A DNA stretch of 51,261 nucleotides, taken from assembly GCA_036003705.1 (NCBI GenBank), contig DASYSE010000026.1, positions 1 through 51,261 of the forward strand, in the 5' to 3' direction. Source of the stretch: CALGFH01 sp036003705. Its GTDB lineage: Bacteria > Actinomycetota > CALGFH01. The number at the start of each line of letters is the position of its first letter. The first letter of the stretch is position 1. The notes under the pieces were generated by a model. That model searched no databases and was not told the DNA's origin. It saw only the letters and a list, made by a program, of their open reading frames with translations. The position numbers and the translations under genes are program-made. Shown piece by piece: positions 34,418-42,482 of the stretch.

Positions 34418-35299
34418 CTACTGGCCGGTCAGGATCAACACGAGCTGGGTCATGTCGAACAGCGTGTGGGCCAGGATCAGGGGCCACAGCCGCCGCGTCC
34501 GCTGGTAGTACCAGGCGTACATGAGCCCGAGGCAGAAGATGGTCAGCCCCGCCCCCAGGCCCTGATAGACGTGCAGGACGCCCCACAGGGCGGTGGGCAG
34601 CAGCACGATCACCCAGGTCGGGACCCTGAGCTGCTCCAGCCTGGTCTGGGCGTAGCCGCGGACCACGATCTCCTCGGTGACGCCGGCGGTGACGGCGATC
34701 AGTACCGCCTGGGTCGCCCGGAACCACAGCGGCAGGCCCTCGGGCAGGAAGTCGACCTCTCGCTGGCCGAAGTACTGGAACAGCTGGGCGAGCACCAGCA
34801 CCAGCACGAAGCCGGCGACCCAGAGCGCGGCGCCCACGCCGAGGTCGCCTGGCCGCAACCTTGTGAGGCCGATTCCCGGCCAGCCCTCCCGGCTGCGGAT
34901 CAGCAGGTAGCCGATGACCAGGACTGGGGACCAGGACAGGAACATCTCGAAGATGATGCTGATCAGCGACGGCACCAGCTGGGCCTCGACCTCGGTGGAG
35001 CCTGCCTGGCCGAGGGCCAGGATCAGCAGGCCGAGGATACCTGGGGCGAAGGCCAGCAGCAGGACCAGCCCCAGCTCCAGCCGCAGGACCCTGGGCGAGC
35101 CGCCTGGCGTGGGCACCGGGTTGCGCCCCGGCCGCCGGCTGCCCGGCGGCGCCGTCCCGAAGGGGATGGTCCCCGGCGGTCCGGGCCCGGGACCCGGCGT
35201 CGGAGCGGGCGGCCGGGGAGTCCCCACCGGCGGTTGCCCCTGCGTCCATGGCCATGGCTGCTGACCGGGTGGCGTCGGCGGGTCGGTCGGGTCGGCCAC
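34418..35299 (-). CDS. CPBP-family intramembrane glutamic endopeptidase
   Basis: A 293-residue membrane protein. The first ~70 residues are a Pro/Gly-rich cytoplasmic tail, then follow about seven membrane segments with the CPBP (Abi) motifs: GVTEEIVVRGY near residue 206 (EExxxR), LWGVLHVYQGLGAG (motif 2 His) and AHTLFDMTQ (motif 3). Such proteins are Rce1-type intramembrane proteases; in bacteria they are linked to bacteriocin immunity, protein processing or regulation. GTG 35299 is preceded by AAGGAG at good distance. It is transcribed away from the 53-residue gene at 35477, so the 177-base gap (35300-35476) carries two promoters, with a plus-strand TATCGT at 35401-35406. Confidence 0.88.
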   Translation of the reverse strand: MADPTDPPTPPGQQPWPWTQGQPPVGTPRPPAPTPGPGPGPPGTIPFGTAPPGSRRPGRNPVPTPGGSPRVLRLELGLVLLLAFAPGILGLLILALGQAGSTEVEAQLVPSLISIIFEMFLSWSPVLVIGYLLIRSREGWPGIGLTRLRPGDLGVGAALWVAGFVLVLVLAQLFQYFGQREVDFLPEGLPLWFRATQAVLIAVTAGVTEEIVVRGYAQTRLEQLRVPTWVIVLLPTALWGVLHVYQGLGAGLTIFCLGLMYAWYYQRTRRLWPLILAHTLFDMTQLVLILTGQ

Positions 35300-35476
35300 A
35301 AGGCTCCTTGAGGCGTCGGGAAAGCCAGCGTACCGCGCTTCCTGGTTCACCGTTCTGTAACGCCTGTTTCGGGCTCCGGCCAGGAGTCGGTAACTCGTGA
35401 TATCGTGCCGTGCGATCTGCCCCAAACCCACGTCGTCCGGCCAGTTGTGACGGTCGACGAGAAGGAGACGCGTTCT

Positions 35477-35638
35477 ATGCTCGCCTACCTCGATGCCGCA
35501 TCCGGCAGTTTGATCGTGCAGGCGATCGTGGCCGGCGCCGCGGGTGCGGCGGTGTTCCTCAAGCTGGGCTGGCGCAGGATCACCTCGCCGTTCCGTCGCC
35601 GCGCGACCGCCGAGGTCGGCGAGCCCGACGAGCGCTGA
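35477..35638 (+). CDS. Small single-pass membrane protein (53 aa)
   Basis: A 53-residue protein with one predicted membrane segment (LIVQAIVAGAAGAAVFLKLG), then a basic stretch (WRRITSPFRRRA) and a short acidic tail. GAAGGAGACG lies seven or so bases before ATG 35477. It is 33 bases upstream of the NoeA-like methyltransferase gene on the same strand and is presumably cotranscribed with it. I do not recognise a family. The pairing suggests that it could anchor or accompany the methyltransferase, but this is inference. Confidence 0.65.
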   Translation: MLAYLDAASGSLIVQAIVAGAAGAAVFLKLGWRRITSPFRRRATAEVGEPDER

Positions 35639-35671
35639 TCCGCCCCCCCGAGAGCACACACGGTAGGAATC

Positions 35672-37081
35672 ATGAGCGATCTGGAGCTGGAGCCTGCGTC
35701 GTTCCGGGACCCGGCCAGCACCGTGGCGTACCTGGACGGCCGGGTCCTGCGCGGCCTGACCAAGGAAGGGGCCGCGGACTTCGACACGCTGGCCGCCGCC
35801 CCCTTCTTCGAGAAGGCCATGGCCGAGGGGCGGCTGGTCCGGACCACCCAGGTGCCCCTGGAGGACCTGCCCCAGAGCGTCCGCGGTGACGCCTGGGTAC
35901 GGGCCCTGGAGCACGAGCGGATCCCATTCGTCAGCTACCCGTACGAGTGGACCTTCTCGATGCTCAAGGACGCCGCCCTGGTCCACCTGGATCTGCTGCT
36001 GGCGTCGCTCGGGGCCGACCTGACCATGAAGGACGGCTACGCCTACAACCTCGCGTTCGTCGGCGCCAGGCCGGTCTTCATCGACGTCGGTTCCTTCGAG
36101 CGGGTCCGCCCCGGGGAGCCGTGGGCCGGCTACCGCCAGTTCTGCCAGACGATGCTGTACCCGCTGCTGCTCCAGGCCCACAAGGACCTGCGCTTCCAGC
36201 CATGGCTGCGCGGCCAGGTCCAGGGCATCCCGCCCCAGGACCTGGCCAAGCTGTTCACCGGTACCGACCGGCTGAAGCCCGGGGTGCTCAAGCATGTGGC
36301 CCTGCACGGCGCCATGGACCAGCGGTACTCCAAGTCGAGAGCCCAGGACACGCAGAAGGAGCTCAAGGAAGCCGGGTTCTCCACCGAGCTCCAGAAGGCC
36401 ACCGCCTCGGCCATCCGCAAGCTGGTGGCCAAGCTGGACTGGGGCCGTTCGGCGTCGGAGTGGAAGGACTACCAGCGGACCAGCACCTACACCGATGCCG
36501 AGCGGGAGATCAAGGCCGCCTTCGTCGAGCAGGCCCTACAGGGCAAGGGGGCCAAGCTGGTCTTCGACCTCGGCGGCAACGACGGCACCTATTCCCGCGT
36601 CGCCGCCCGCCACGCCGACTACGTGGTCTGTGCCGACGGCGACGACTTGGTGCTCGACGGCCTGTACCGGTCGCTGCGCCAGGAGGGCAACCAGAAGGTC
36701 CTGCCAGCCTACCTCGACCTGTCCGACCCCTCGCCCGGCCTCGGCTGGCGAGGCCGCGAGCGCGCCGGCTTCTTCGACCGGGCCCGCCCGGACGGGGTCC
36801 TCGCCCTGGCGCTGCTGCACCACCTGGCCATCACCGGCAACGTCCCGCTGGCCGAGCTGGTCGACTGGCTGCACGCCCTCGGCGGCCGGCTGGTGGTCGA
36901 GTTCGTCGACCCGACCGACCCGATGGCCGACCGTCTGCTGGCCAACAAGCCCGCCGGCATGCACAGCGACTACCGCAGGGAGGTCTTCGAGCGCCTCCTC
37001 GAGGCCCGCTTCGACCTGGTCGAGCGCCAGGAGTTCCCCTCCGGAACCCGCACCCTCTACCACGCCACCCCCCGCCGCTAG
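35672..37081 (+). CDS. Class I SAM-dependent methyltransferase, NoeA-like
   Basis: A 469-residue protein. The SAM-binding fold is in the C-terminal half: VFDLGGNDGTYSRVAARHAD (motif I) near residue 290, DGDDLVLDGL with the acidic ribose-binding residue, and ALALLHHLAITGNVPL. The N-terminal half (for example MKDGYAYNLAFVGARPVFID, then VGSFERVRPGEPWAGYRQFC) matches what I recall of the NoeA-type proteins, named after a rhizobial nodulation gene of unclear biochemistry. Similar genes are found near polysaccharide or glycosyltransferase loci in many bacteria. Start ATG 35672 is 33 bases after the small membrane-protein gene. Substrate not predictable, though a glycan is a reasonable guess. Confidence 0.8.
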   Translation: MSDLELEPASFRDPASTVAYLDGRVLRGLTKEGAADFDTLAAAPFFEKAMAEGRLVRTTQVPLEDLPQSVRGDAWVRALEHERIPFVSYPYEWTFSMLKDAALVHLDLLLASLGADLTMKDGYAYNLAFVGARPVFIDVGSFERVRPGEPWAGYRQFCQTMLYPLLLQAHKDLRFQPWLRGQVQGIPPQDLAKLFTGTDRLKPGVLKHVALHGAMDQRYSKSRAQDTQKELKEAGFSTELQKATASAIRKLVAKLDWGRSASEWKDYQRTSTYTDAEREIKAAFVEQALQGKGAKLVFDLGGNDGTYSRVAARHADYVVCADGDDLVLDGLYRSLRQEGNQKVLPAYLDLSDPSPGLGWRGRERAGFFDRARPDGVLALALLHHLAITGNVPLAELVDWLHALGGRLVVEFVDPTDPMADRLLANKPAGMHSDYRREVFERLLEARFDLVERQEFPSGTRTLYHATPRR

Positions 37082-37103
37082 CCCCCTCCCCGACCCACCG
37101 GGG

Positions 37104-37109
37104 TACGAT
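37104..37109 (+). promoter_or_regulatory. -10 box of the tRNA-Met promoter
   Basis: TACGAT ends seven bases before the tRNA 5' end, the right distance for a transcript that starts at or just before the mature end. Confidence 0.55.
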
Positions 37110-37116
37110 CCGCCAA

Positions 37117-37190
37117 GGGGCTGTAGCTCAGTCGGTCAGAGCAAGCGACTCATAATCGCTCGGTCGCAGGTTCGAGGCCTGCCAGCCCCA
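37117..37190 (+). tRNA. tRNA-Met (CAT anticodon; elongator Met or Ile2)
   Basis: A perfect cloverleaf: acceptor GGGGCTG/CAGCCCC with discriminator A, D arm GCTC..GAGC, anticodon arm AGCGA-CTCATAA-TCGCT, T arm GCAGG-TTCGAGG-CCTGC. The sequence lacks initiator features (no 1:72 mismatch, no three GC pairs in the anticodon stem). A CAT anticodon read as lysidine would make it Ile2, which cannot be excluded. CCA is not encoded directly. It marks the left edge of the accessory region and lies 86 bases before an integrase remnant. Confidence 0.93.
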
Positions 37191-37239
37191 CCCAACGCCG
37201 CAGGTCACAGGCCTGCGGCACTTGCTTTGCTTGCTCAGC

Positions 37240-37258
37240 GGTCATTCCCTCATCCTTC
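37240..37258 (+). other. Integrase arm-like site next to tRNA-Met
   Basis: GGTCATTC followed by a weaker CTCATCC, between tRNA-Met and the integrase remnant. The same GGTCATTC word occurs (twice, 12 bases apart) at 44290 and 50673 and once at 46919, always next to tRNA-like or att-like sequence. Downstream of the tRNA, CGCAGGTCACAGG (about 37199) is also shared with the sequence after the tRNA fragment at 46863. I infer arm-type binding sites of related integrases. Confidence 0.45.
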
Positions 37259-37275
37259 TTCTGCTGCCAGAGGGC

Positions 37276-37904
37276 ATGACGAAGCAGGACGGAGGGGCCG
37301 TGATCCGCAAGCGAGGCGCCGGCCTCCAGGTCCAGGTCTACGCCGGCCGTGACCCGCTCACCGGCCGCAAGCGGTGGGTGAGCCAGCAGGTCCCTGGCCA
37401 GACCAAGACCTCGATGCGCCAGGCCAAGCAGATCGAGGCCCGGCTGCTGGAGGAGGTTGGCGCCGGCCAGCACAAGGGCTCGCGGTCACGCACCATGGCC
37501 GAGCTGCTGGAGCGCTGGCTGGAATGGCGGCCCGCCGTGCGGCCGATCGCCCCCACGACTGTCTCCAGCTACCGCGCCGCCATGGACCGCTACATCCTCC
37601 CGGCCCTCGGCAAGCTCCCCGTCCGCCAGGTCGACGCGGCCACCCTGGACGCCTTCTACGCCCACCTGCGCACCCGGGGCGGCAAGGAGGGCCGGCCGCT
37701 CAAGGCCAGCACCGTCCACGAGGTCCACGCCGTGCTGTCGGGCGCGCTCAAGCAGGCGGTCGTGTGGGGGTGGATCGGCCATAACCCGGTCAAGCTGGCA
37801 GCGCGCCGTCGGTGCAGAAGGCCGATGTGCAGCCGCCGCAAGCCGTGGACGCCACGCGGCTCCGGTCGGCCGCGATGGCGGAGGACCCGGAGCTGGGCCT
37901 GTTC
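37276..37904 (+). pseudogene. Tyrosine integrase, truncated and frameshifted
   Basis: The N-terminal arm-binding domain (VIRKRGAGLQVQVYAGRDPL, then TGRKRWVSQQ) and the SAM-like core-binding domain (MAELLERWLEWR ... TTVSSYRAAMDRYILPALGK ... HAVLSGALKQAVVWGWIGHN) of a phage/AICE-type tyrosine recombinase are clear. After NPVKLA (about 37800) the frame breaks; one extra base restores PPSVQKADVQPP and then AAMAEDPELGLF. The homology ends at about 37904, where the FadR gene begins on the other strand. The whole catalytic domain (Arg-His-Arg-Tyr) is lost. It probably once inserted an element at the adjacent tRNA-Met. Start is ATG 37276 or GTG 37300 (GGAGGGG just before it). Confidence 0.85.
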
Positions 37905-37907
37905 TCT

Positions 37908-38651
37908 TCAGGTGCTTTCTGGGTGGGTCGGGTGCGTTCCGTGGCGCTGTCGGTCTTGGGTCAGCAGGCGGCGGATGGCGGCCTGCATGTGCGCCGCCAT
38001 CGCGGTCCGGGCCGCCTCCGGGTCGCCGGCCGCGATGGCCCGGTAGATGGGGACGTGGTCCCTGTAGGCGATCTTGGTGGTGCGCGCGGCCGTGATGTTG
38101 CGTTCTACCCAGCTGCGGATCACGGTCCGGATGCTGGCCAGCATGTCCTGGAGGACGACGTTGCCGGCCATGACGGCGATCCTGGCGTGAAAGGCCAGGT
38201 CGGCATCGGGAAAGCGGTCCTGGTCGCTGACGCGCATGGCCTCGAGCAGTGTCTTGAGGGCGGCCACGTCGTCCTGGCTGCGCCGTTCGGCGGCCCGGCC
38301 GCAGGCGATGATCTCCAGGTCGGCGCGGGTCTCGAGCAGGTCCCTGGCCTTGCCGTCGCCGAACAGCAGCGTCCACTCGAACAGCCGGAACAACAACTCC
38401 TGATCGGGGCCGCGGAAGTAGGTGCCGCTGCCCTGCCGCACCTCCAGCAATCCCAGGAACCCGAGGGCTCTGATCGCCTCCCGCACGGCGGGCCGGTTCA
38501 CCCCGAGCGACTCGGCGAGCTGGCGCTCGGACGGGATCTTGCCGCCCGGGGGCACCGCGCCGGACAGCAGGTGGTCGAGCAGCCGCCGGGCGATCTCGGA
38601 GCCCAGTGGCTCACGAGGTGCCAGCTCGATCCTGCTCAGGCCGGCGGTCAT
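37908..38651 (-). CDS. GntR/FadR-family transcriptional regulator
   Basis: A 247-residue repressor-type regulator. The winged helix is near residues 17-80 (IPSERQLAESLGVNRPAVRE, then GSGTYFRG) and the C-terminal all-helical FCD ligand-binding domain covers residues ~95-230 (conserved DLAFHARIAVMAGN). FadR-subfamily proteins usually respond to small organic acids and control adjacent catabolic genes. ATG 38651 has a strong AGGAGGTG site. It is transcribed divergently from the dehydrogenase-cupin-aldehyde dehydrogenase cluster. Three GGTAGACC-like words in the shared 221-base region are its probable operators. Its 3' end replaces the lost part of the integrase gene, so the gene arrived there by a rearrangement. 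Confidence 0.9.
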   Translation of the reverse strand: MTAGLSRIELAPREPLGSEIARRLLDHLLSGAVPPGGKIPSERQLAESLGVNRPAVREAIRALGFLGLLEVRQGSGTYFRGPDQELLFRLFEWTLLFGDGKARDLLETRADLEIIACGRAAERRSQDDVAALKTLLEAMRVSDQDRFPDADLAFHARIAVMAGNVVLQDMLASIRTVIRSWVERNITAARTTKIAYRDHVPIYRAIAAGDPEAARTAMAAHMQAAIRRLLTQDRQRHGTHPTHPEST

Positions 38652-38718
38652 CGGAGCACCTCCTGCTACACGGTCGGGCGGTGGCCGTTTCGACGGGCAG
38701 CGTACCGGTCACGTGGCC

Positions 38719-38801
38719 ACCGGTCTACCGGCCGACCAATATGACCACAATGCGGCTGGCGCTTGACCGGCCGCGCGGCCAACTGGTAGACCGGTAGACC
38801 A
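38719..38801 (+). promoter_or_regulatory. Probable FadR-type operator cluster
   Basis: ACCGGTCTACCGG (38719-38731) and TGGTAGACCGGTAGACCA (38784-38801) contain three copies of the word GGTAGACC (one inverted). FadR-type regulators bind short palindromes of the TNGTNNNACNA type; TGGTAGACCA-like halves fit. The sites lie between the regulator gene and the catabolic cluster, close to where both promoters must be. Confidence 0.5.
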
Positions 38802-38872
38802 AAAGAGGATGACCGAAGGTGAGGCCGGATGACCGTTCGTGAGCGAACCAAGCCCAATCGGCTAGGGGGTCG

Positions 38873-39081
38873 ATGATGCTGTCGTCGGCGCTGCTGCTGG
38901 GCTGGCTGGACGACCGGCACGCCGATCCGGGAGCCGCCGCCGCGGCGCGGCTGATCGAGCAGGCGGTGGCCGACACCCTCGCGGCCGGGGTGCGGACCCG
39001 TGATCTGGGAGGACCGAGCGTACCTCGAGCGTTGCCGCGGCCGTGGTCGACCGGCTCGGCCGGACGGCGCCGCGAAGACCA
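38873..39081 (+). pseudogene. C-terminal fragment of an isopropylmalate/isocitrate-type dehydrogenase
   Basis: The frame reads MMLSSALLLGWLDDRHADPG, then AAAAARLIEQAVADTLAAGV and RTRDLGG, the C-terminal end of NAD-dependent beta-decarboxylating dehydrogenases (isopropylmalate, isocitrate or tartrate dehydrogenase-like). After RDLGG the expected ending (TSSVAAAVVDRL) is in another frame, so one base is missing near 39019. The first three quarters of the gene are absent. Just upstream a different frame reads SPIG then stop, a possible trace of the NPIG motif. Its position, behind the operator and before the cupin, suggests that it was once the first gene of the catabolic operon. Confidence 0.6.
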
Positions 39082-39111
39082 GAGCGAACAAGCGGGCGAG
39101 GAGGATTGGTC

Positions 39112-39545
39112 ATGGCCGAGGGTGTCGTGAATGGGCCGCTGGTGCTGCGGCAAGCCGAGATTGAGCCGTTCGACCGGGGCACCGGCGTGCGGACCCTGCC
39201 CCATGTCGGCAAGTGGAACGCCCAGGGGAACAAGGTCACCACCGGGGTCACCGAGTTCCCGGTGGGCGCCGGGATCCCGTTGCACACCCACAACGTCGAG
39301 GAGTCGGTGCTCATCCTGGAGGAGCAGGCGACCGCGGTCATCGGCGAGGCCAGCTTCGACCTGGAGCCGGGAGATGCCACCGGGCGCCGGCCGGCGTGCC
39401 GCACCGGTTCGCCAACCGGGGCAAGGGGCCGATGCGCATCTACTGGGTGTACGGGGGGCGCGAGGTCACCCGCACGATCTGCGCTACCGGGGAGACCTTC
39501 GAACATCTCTCCGAGCAGGACCGCGGCGCCGAGGTGACCCCGTGA
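39112..39545 (+). pseudogene. Cupin-domain protein, frameshifted
   Basis: From ATG 39112 (GCGAGGAGGATT upstream) the frame gives a single-domain cupin: KWNAQGNKVTTGVTEFPVGA, then cupin motif 1 (GIPLHTHNVEESVLILE), up to LEPGDAT near 39382. One base is missing there; adding it gives motif 2 (W-x-PAGVPHRFAN) and the rest (GPMRIYWVYGGREVTRTICA) to the stop at 39545. The stop overlaps the GTG start of the aldehyde dehydrogenase (GTGA), an intact coupling signal. The repaired protein has ~144 residues and would bind a metal in a small barrel. Decay, or a sequencing error, are both possible. Confidence 0.75.
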
Positions 39546-40963
39546 CCGGGATCCTGCGCTCGGTGGACCCCGCGACCGGCGACGAGGTCGCCCGCTATCC
39601 GACCTTCACCAGCGCCGAGATCGAGGCGGCGGTGGCGGCCGCCGACCAGGCCCAGCGGGCCTGGCGAGGCACGTCCTTGGACGAGCGGGCCCGGAGCCTG
39701 ACCGAGGTGGCCCGGCTGCTGCGGGAGCGGCAGGATCAGTACGCGACCCTCATCACCCGCGAGATGGGCAAGCCGATCGCCGAGGCACGAGCCGAGCTCG
39801 ACAAGTGCGCCTGGACATGCGACTTCTACGCTGAGCACGCCGCCGCGTTCCTGGCTTCGGAGTCCGTGGAGACGGCCGCCGACCACAGCTTCGCTGCCTA
39901 CGAGCCGCTGGGTGTGATCCTGGCGATCATGCCCTGGAACTTCCCCTTCTGGCAGGTCACCCGGTTCGCCGCCACGGCGCTGATGGCCGGCAACGGCGCG
40001 CTGCTCAAGCACGCACCCAACGTGTCCGGCTGCGCGCTGGCGTTCCAGGCGGTACTGAACGACGCCGGCTTCCCCGACGGCCTGTTCCGCACCCTGCTCG
40101 TCGACGAGGCCACCGTCGCCGAGACCACCGCGCGTCTGCTGGACGACCCCCGGATCGCCGCGGTGACCATCACCGGCAGCGACCGGGCCGGGGCACACGT
40201 GGCCGCCGCGGCCGGCCGCGCCCTGAAGAAGAGCGTGCTGGAGCTGGGCGGCTCCGACCCGTTCCTGGTCCTGGCCAACGCCGACCTGCCCGCGGTGGCC
40301 GAGCAGGCCGCGCGTTCCCGGTTCCTCAACAGCGGCCAGAGCTGCCTGGCCGCCAAGCGGTTCGTGGTCGAGGAGCCGGTCGCCGACGAGTTCGAGGGCC
40401 GCCTGGTCGAGGCCGTGGAGGCCCTGGCGGTCGGGAACCCTCTGGACCCAGCGACCCGGGTGGGCCCGCTGGCCCGCGCCGGCCTGGTCGACGGCATCGA
40501 CCGGCAGGTCCGCGAGTCGGTGGCCCGGGGCGCCCGGGTCCTCACCGGCGGCCGGCGGATCGGCGATCGCGGCTGCTTCTATGCGCCCACCGTGCTCGGC
40601 GGCGTGCGGCCCGGCATGCCGGCCTATGACGAGGAGACCTTCGGGCCGGCCGCCGCGGTGATCCGGGTCACCGACGAAGCAGACGCCATCGCCGTGGCCA
40701 ACGACACCGCCTACGGCCTGGGTGCCTCGGTCTGGACCCGGGACGCCGACCGTGGCCTGCGGGTGGCCCGCCAGATCCAGTCCGGGGCCGTCTTCGTCAA
40801 CGCCGTGGTCGCCTCCGACCCCAGGTTGCCCTTCGGCGGGATCAAGCGCAGCGGCTACGGCCGCGAGCTGGCCGCCGCCGGCATCCGAGAGTTCACCAAC
40901 CTGCGCACCTACTGGCTCAGCCGCTCCGCCGTGCCCGCGCCCGGCGCGGCCCTGACGGAATGA
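39542..40963 (+). CDS. Aldehyde dehydrogenase, succinate-semialdehyde dehydrogenase type
   Basis: A 473-residue NAD(P)+-dependent aldehyde dehydrogenase. It starts ILRSVDPATGDEVARYPTFT like GabD-type enzymes. It has IMPWNFPFWQVTRFAATALM, AAVTITGSDRAGAHVAAAAG, the general base Glu in KSVLELGGSDPFLV, the catalytic Cys268 in NSGQSCLAAKR, and EETFGPAAAVIRV. The ITREMGKPIAEARAE stretch is also GabD-like. GTG 39542 overlaps the stop of the cupin frame, implying translational coupling. With the FadR regulator, the dehydrogenase remnant, the Ldh2-type dehydrogenase and the ABM protein, it appears to belong to a catabolic operon for a small organic acid or aldehyde; the substrate is unknown. Confidence 0.9.
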   Translation: MTGILRSVDPATGDEVARYPTFTSAEIEAAVAAADQAQRAWRGTSLDERARSLTEVARLLRERQDQYATLITREMGKPIAEARAELDKCAWTCDFYAEHAAAFLASESVETAADHSFAAYEPLGVILAIMPWNFPFWQVTRFAATALMAGNGALLKHAPNVSGCALAFQAVLNDAGFPDGLFRTLLVDEATVAETTARLLDDPRIAAVTITGSDRAGAHVAAAAGRALKKSVLELGGSDPFLVLANADLPAVAEQAARSRFLNSGQSCLAAKRFVVEEPVADEFEGRLVEAVEALAVGNPLDPATRVGPLARAGLVDGIDRQVRESVARGARVLTGGRRIGDRGCFYAPTVLGGVRPGMPAYDEETFGPAAAVIRVTDEADAIAVANDTAYGLGASVWTRDADRGLRVARQIQSGAVFVNAVVASDPRLPFGGIKRSGYGRELAAAGIREFTNLRTYWLSRSAVPAPGAALTE

Positions 40964-40970
40964 GGCTCCG

Positions 40971-42050
40971 ATGAACAACCAGCATCCACCCGCCGAACCC
41001 GAGCGGGTCCAGCCCACCCGGGTGAGCGCGCAACGGCTCATCGAGTTCGCCGCCGCCGTGCTCTCGGCTGTCGGGGTGCCGAACGCCGATGCCAGGCTGG
41101 TCGCCGACAGCCTGGTGACCGCAGACCTCTGGGGCCACCAGTCCCACGGGGTGCTGCGGCTGAGCTGGTACGTCGACCGCATCCGCGCGGGCGTGATGAA
41201 GCCCGCGACCGCCCCGGAGACCGTGTCCGACACCGGGGCGCTGGCGGTGCTGGACGGGCATGACGGCGTCGGCCAGGTGCTGGCCGCCCTCGCCGCCCAA
41301 GACGCCGTCCGGCGTGCCCGCGAGCACGGCGTGGGGGTCGTGGCGGTGCGCAACTCCAACCACTTCGGCACGGCCGCCTACTTCACCCGCATGGCCGCCC
41401 GCGACGGCTGCGTCGCCATCCTCGCCACCAACGCCAGCCCGGCCATGGCCCCCTGGGGCGGGCGGCGCAAGACCGTCGGCACCAACCCCTGGTCGATCGC
41501 GGCCCCGGCCGGCGAGCACGACGTCATGGTCATGGACATCGCCAACACGGCCGTCGCCCGGGGCAAGGTGTACCTGGCCAAGCAGCGCGGGGAGCGCATC
41601 CCGGCCGGCTGGGCCATCGACGCCGACGGCGCGCCCACCACCGACCCCACGGCCGCCATCGCCGGGGTGATCCTGCCCATGGCCGGCCACAAGGGGTATG
41701 CCATCTCGCTGATGATGGATGTGCTCTCGGGCGTGCTGACCGGCAGCGCGTTCGGCGCCGCGGTCGGCGGCCCCTACCAGTTCGAGCGCCGCAGCGGCTG
41801 CGGGCACCTGTTCATCGCCCTGGACGTGGCCAGCTTCGGCGACCCAGACGGCTTCGCCCGGCGGATAGAGCAGCTCGTCGCCGAGGTCAGGTCCGTGCCC
41901 CTCGCCCGGGGCTTCGACGAGGTCTTCTACCCGGGTGAGCTCGAGGCCCGGGCCGCCCGACAGCACCTCCAACAGGGGCTGTCGCTTCCCCAACAGACCC
42001 TCGATGACCTCCAGCGGCTCGCCGCCTCCACCGGCGTGCCGGCGCTGTAG
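40971..42050 (+). CDS. Ldh family (malate/L-lactate dehydrogenase type 2) oxidoreductase
   Basis: An NAD(P)-dependent dehydrogenase of the Ldh2/MDH2/YlbC fold, which includes ureidoglycolate, 2,3-diketogulonate and sulfolactate dehydrogenases. The 359-residue product shows the family's WGHQSHGVLRLSWYVDRI (substrate His), VVAVRNSNHFGTAAYFTRMA, TNPWSIAAPAG, PMAGHKGYAISLMMDVLSG and ARGFDEVFYPGEL. All are conserved, so the enzyme should be active on a 2-hydroxy or 2-oxo acid. ATG 40971 starts seven bases after the aldehyde dehydrogenase stop, so it is in the same operon. Which acid is not decided by the sequence. Confidence 0.9.
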   Translation: MNNQHPPAEPERVQPTRVSAQRLIEFAAAVLSAVGVPNADARLVADSLVTADLWGHQSHGVLRLSWYVDRIRAGVMKPATAPETVSDTGALAVLDGHDGVGQVLAALAAQDAVRRAREHGVGVVAVRNSNHFGTAAYFTRMAARDGCVAILATNASPAMAPWGGRRKTVGTNPWSIAAPAGEHDVMVMDIANTAVARGKVYLAKQRGERIPAGWAIDADGAPTTDPTAAIAGVILPMAGHKGYAISLMMDVLSGVLTGSAFGAAVGGPYQFERRSGCGHLFIALDVASFGDPDGFARRIEQLVAEVRSVPLARGFDEVFYPGELEARAARQHLQQGLSLPQQTLDDLQRLAASTGVPAL

Positions 42051-42065
42051 GCCGAAAGGAGGCGC

Positions 42066-42407
42066 ATGTTCGTCCTGGTCGTGTCCCTCAAGGTCAAGCC
42101 GGGCATGGACCGGCAGTTCCTGGCCGCCATCGAGGCCAACGCCACGGCGTCCGTCCGCGACGAGCCGGGCTGCCGGCGCTTCGACGTGCTGCGGGACGAC
42201 GCCGACCCCCACCACTACCTGCTCTACGAGATGTACGACGACCTGGCGGCGTTCCAGGCCCACCGCAGCATGCCGCACTTTCCGGTGTGGCGGCGGGCCG
42301 CCGAGGAGTGTGTCGACGAGCAGGTCAACACCGCCACTTCGCTGCTCTTCTCAGGCGACCTCGACCACGGGACACCGCAGAGCTCGGTCGAGGGATCCTC
42401 GGTGTGA
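42066..42407 (+). CDS. Antibiotic biosynthesis monooxygenase (ABM) domain protein
   Basis: A 113-residue ABM/YgiN-LsrG-type protein: FVLVVSLKVKPGMDRQFLAA, DEPGCRRFDVLRDDADPHHY and YEMYDDLAAFQAHRSMPHF are the family pattern of a dimeric ferredoxin-like barrel. Members act as quinol monooxygenases or as isomerases of small sugar or acid intermediates (LsrG). It follows the Ldh-type gene by 15 bases with a good AAAGGAGGCG site and is the last gene of the catabolic operon. After its stop, 395 bases hold no gene apart from the att-like module at 42483-42694. Confidence 0.88.
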   Translation: MFVLVVSLKVKPGMDRQFLAAIEANATASVRDEPGCRRFDVLRDDADPHHYLLYEMYDDLAAFQAHRSMPHFPVWRRAAEECVDEQVNTATSLLFSGDLDHGTPQSSVEGSSV

Positions 42408-42482
42408 GCGGGGCCTTCCGGGGCCTTCCTAGGGTTCCCAACGGCCGCAGTGGCACTCGCAGCCGCCCCCCCAAACGCAGGA

